This document shows, piece after piece, positions 6,071-7,371 of a stretch of DNA of 7,371 nucleotides (positions are counted from its first letter, which is position 1; each line of letters starts with the position of its first letter). Location of the stretch: assembly GCA_021800575.1 (NCBI GenBank), contig JAJYYW010000064.1, positions 1-7,371 on the forward strand, in the 5' to 3' direction. Origin of the DNA: a bacterium. Lineage in GTDB: Bacteria; JAMCPX01. A program made the position numbers and the translations under genes. The notes under the pieces are model-generated. The model did not search any database and had not been told where the DNA came from. It saw nothing but the letters and a program-made list of their open reading frames with translations.

Positions 6071-7371
6071 TCAGTATACCTGCCTGCTCGTTTTTGTGAT
6101 GCTGTGGTATATGCTCCTGGTTTTTTCGGACGGTTCCCTGTTCATGGCCTGAAGCAGCAGAGACTCACAGCGTTTATACAGCACTGCGGCTTCTGCAGAG
6201 CGCCCCTGCGATATATGCAGGAGCATAAGGTTCTGATAGAACAGTTCCTCATACGGATCGATCTCCAGCCCGTTCTTATACACACGGATCGACTGGTCAT
6301 GGAAGCCGATGCCCGAGTAGTGGTCCGCCAGGATTTGAATGAAATGTATGAACCTGGTATGCATTTTTTCACGAAATCCCATCGCCCAGGAAGGAACGGA
6401 CTCCTGAGTGAAAAATTCGCCCTTGTACGTGTTCAGGATTTTTCGTTCCATGGTGCGAATGTCCTTCTGCTTTTCGGGCGCGGACCCGTTTTGATCGGTT
6501 ACCAGCGCCTCGAACCTGCCCAGCAGGTAATGAAATGAGACGACGTCTACCCAGCATTGCTGCGGATTCAACAACAGCCTGCCGTGCCGGGAGACGACGG
6601 CATCATTCGACCCCAAAAGTTTCCTCAGCCTGTGGATCGTTATAGGAAGGATACGGAGCGCCTGGCTGCTGCCGGCATCGGGCCACAGCGCATTGCACAG
6701 GGCATCGGGATCGACAGGATGTTCATAATTGACGATCAGATACTGGAGGAGCTCGATCGGTTTGTGTTGTGCCTTCCTTGATAATTCAACACGCCGCCCG
6801 TCATGATAGATCCTGAAATTACCGAGCGTGTGGAACCTATAGGTCCATGGCCAGTTCTCGTAATGTATCGGTGATGTTTCAGGTACTAACTCCAGCCGTC
6901 GTATCAGGTTTTGGACATACTCCACTTCGATACCGAGTTCGAGAGCCTTCAGACACATACGCGTCCTGACCTGCCGTGATTCCAGAAAGGTATTGATGAT
7001 ACCGAATTTTCTCCCGAGCTTCATGGTCTTGCGCAGAAGCCTGACCCCCTCCTGCTCGTTGCGCAGGGGACCGTTATTCAGGAGCCAGGAGGCCTTGAGA
7101 AGGTACGCCATGTATTGAATCATGTAACTTTTAATCGTTGTGCCGATCACCAACGCCCGGTCCAGCTGCTGACGGGCTCCCGTGATATCACCTGCCGTGT
7201 CGTACAACTCGGCCAGCCCAATGCGGTGGACCGCCTCGGGAAAGGGAGAGCCCATCTCCAGGACCATGGCAAGCGATTGCTCTATTTTCCCGCGGGCAAG
7301 CCCGTGCCTGCCCTTGAGGTACTCGAGCCACCCCGTCATTGAATTGTACTGTATGACATCGAGCATGCTGG
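6071..7371 (-). CDS. MalT-like / BTAD-family transcriptional regulator, C-terminal part (5' end cut by window)
   Basis: The frame is open through the right edge, so this is only the C-terminal 430 or so residues of a larger protein. Numbered from the Met at 7366: residues 1-165 are helical, TPR-like repeats (AELYDTAGDITGARQQLDRA at 52-71). Residues about 177-270 form an OmpR/PhoB-like winged helix (FHTLGNFRIY, LWPD, then IHRLRKLLG). Residues about 275-425 form a bacterial transcriptional activator domain of TPR type (TYKGEFF, LADHY, IDPYEELFYQNLM, GRSAEAAVLYKR, EPSEKTRSIYH). Relatives usually carry an N-terminal STAND/NTPase and act as ligand-responsive activators of about 900-1100 residues; that half is not visible. 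It ends 302 bases before the operon's first gene, in the same direction. Control of the neighbouring operon is possible but unsupported by any site I can identify. Confidence 0.85.
   Translation of the reverse strand, partial: SMLDVIQYNSMTGWLEYLKGRHGLARGKIEQSLAMVLEMGSPFPEAVHRIGLAELYDTAGDITGARQQLDRALVIGTTIKSYMIQYMAYLLKASWLLNNGPLRNEQEGVRLLRKTMKLGRKFGIINTFLESRQVRTRMCLKALELGIEVEYVQNLIRRLELVPETSPIHYENWPWTYRFHTLGNFRIYHDGRRVELSRKAQHKPIELLQYLIVNYEHPVDPDALCNALWPDAGSSQALRILPITIHRLRKLLGSNDAVVSRHGRLLLNPQQCWVDVVSFHYLLGRFEALVTDQNGSAPEKQKDIRTMERKILNTYKGEFFTQESVPSWAMGFREKMHTRFIHFIQILADHYSGIGFHDQSIRVYKNGLEIDPYEELFYQNLMLLHISQGRSAEAAVLYKRCESLLLQAMNREPSEKTRSIYHSITKTSRQVY

Overview
All supported genes lie on the minus strand, so the locus reads from high to low coordinates. 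The content is a tetrapyrrole (siroheme, cobamide and heme precursor) operon together with a cytochrome c/heme-handling membrane protein. The combination of a CobA/HemD fusion, a short Met8-type precorrin-2 dehydrogenase, a CcsA/HemX protein, HemA and HemC in tight order is typical of Gram-negative anaerobes of the Desulfobacterota (former Deltaproteobacteria) or Nitrospirota. An outer-membrane-type small beta-barrel also points to a diderm. The phylum assignment is inferred from gene order and style only.

Layout in transcription order: (1) 7371-6071, the C-terminal part of a large MalT-like/BTAD transcriptional regulator, cut by the window edge. (2) 6070-5769, a gap of about 300 bases with no convincing gene. 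It ends in a near-consensus sigma70-type promoter (TTTACA, 17 bases, TATATT). (3) 5768-5172, a secreted small outer-membrane beta-barrel candidate. (4) 5175-4531, precorrin-2 dehydrogenase / sirohydrochlorin ferrochelatase, probably starting at a TTG that overlaps the previous stop. (5) 4530-4447, an 84-base gap; a hairpin straddles the preceding stop codon. (6) 4446-3643, a CcsA/HemX-family membrane protein. (7) 3639-2380, hemA. (8) 2383-1481, hemC. (9) 1484-1, a cobA/hemD fusion cut by the window edge just before its expected C-terminus.

HemA commits glutamyl-tRNA to 5-aminolevulinate. HemC and the HemD domain make hydroxymethylbilane and uroporphyrinogen III. The CobA domain and the Met8-like enzyme divert this to precorrin-2 and sirohydrochlorin. 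CcsA/HemX links the pathway to heme delivery or to HemA control. HemL, HemB and the late heme enzymes are not in the window.

Most of the window is ordinary core metabolism. The observation I find most worth checking is an in-phase A AAA AAA slippery heptamer at the end of hemA. A -1 shift there would read directly into hemC, giving a HemA-HemC fusion. Others are a second identical A8 site inside hemA, loss of two usually conserved arginines in HemC, and the outer-membrane-type protein at the head of the operon.
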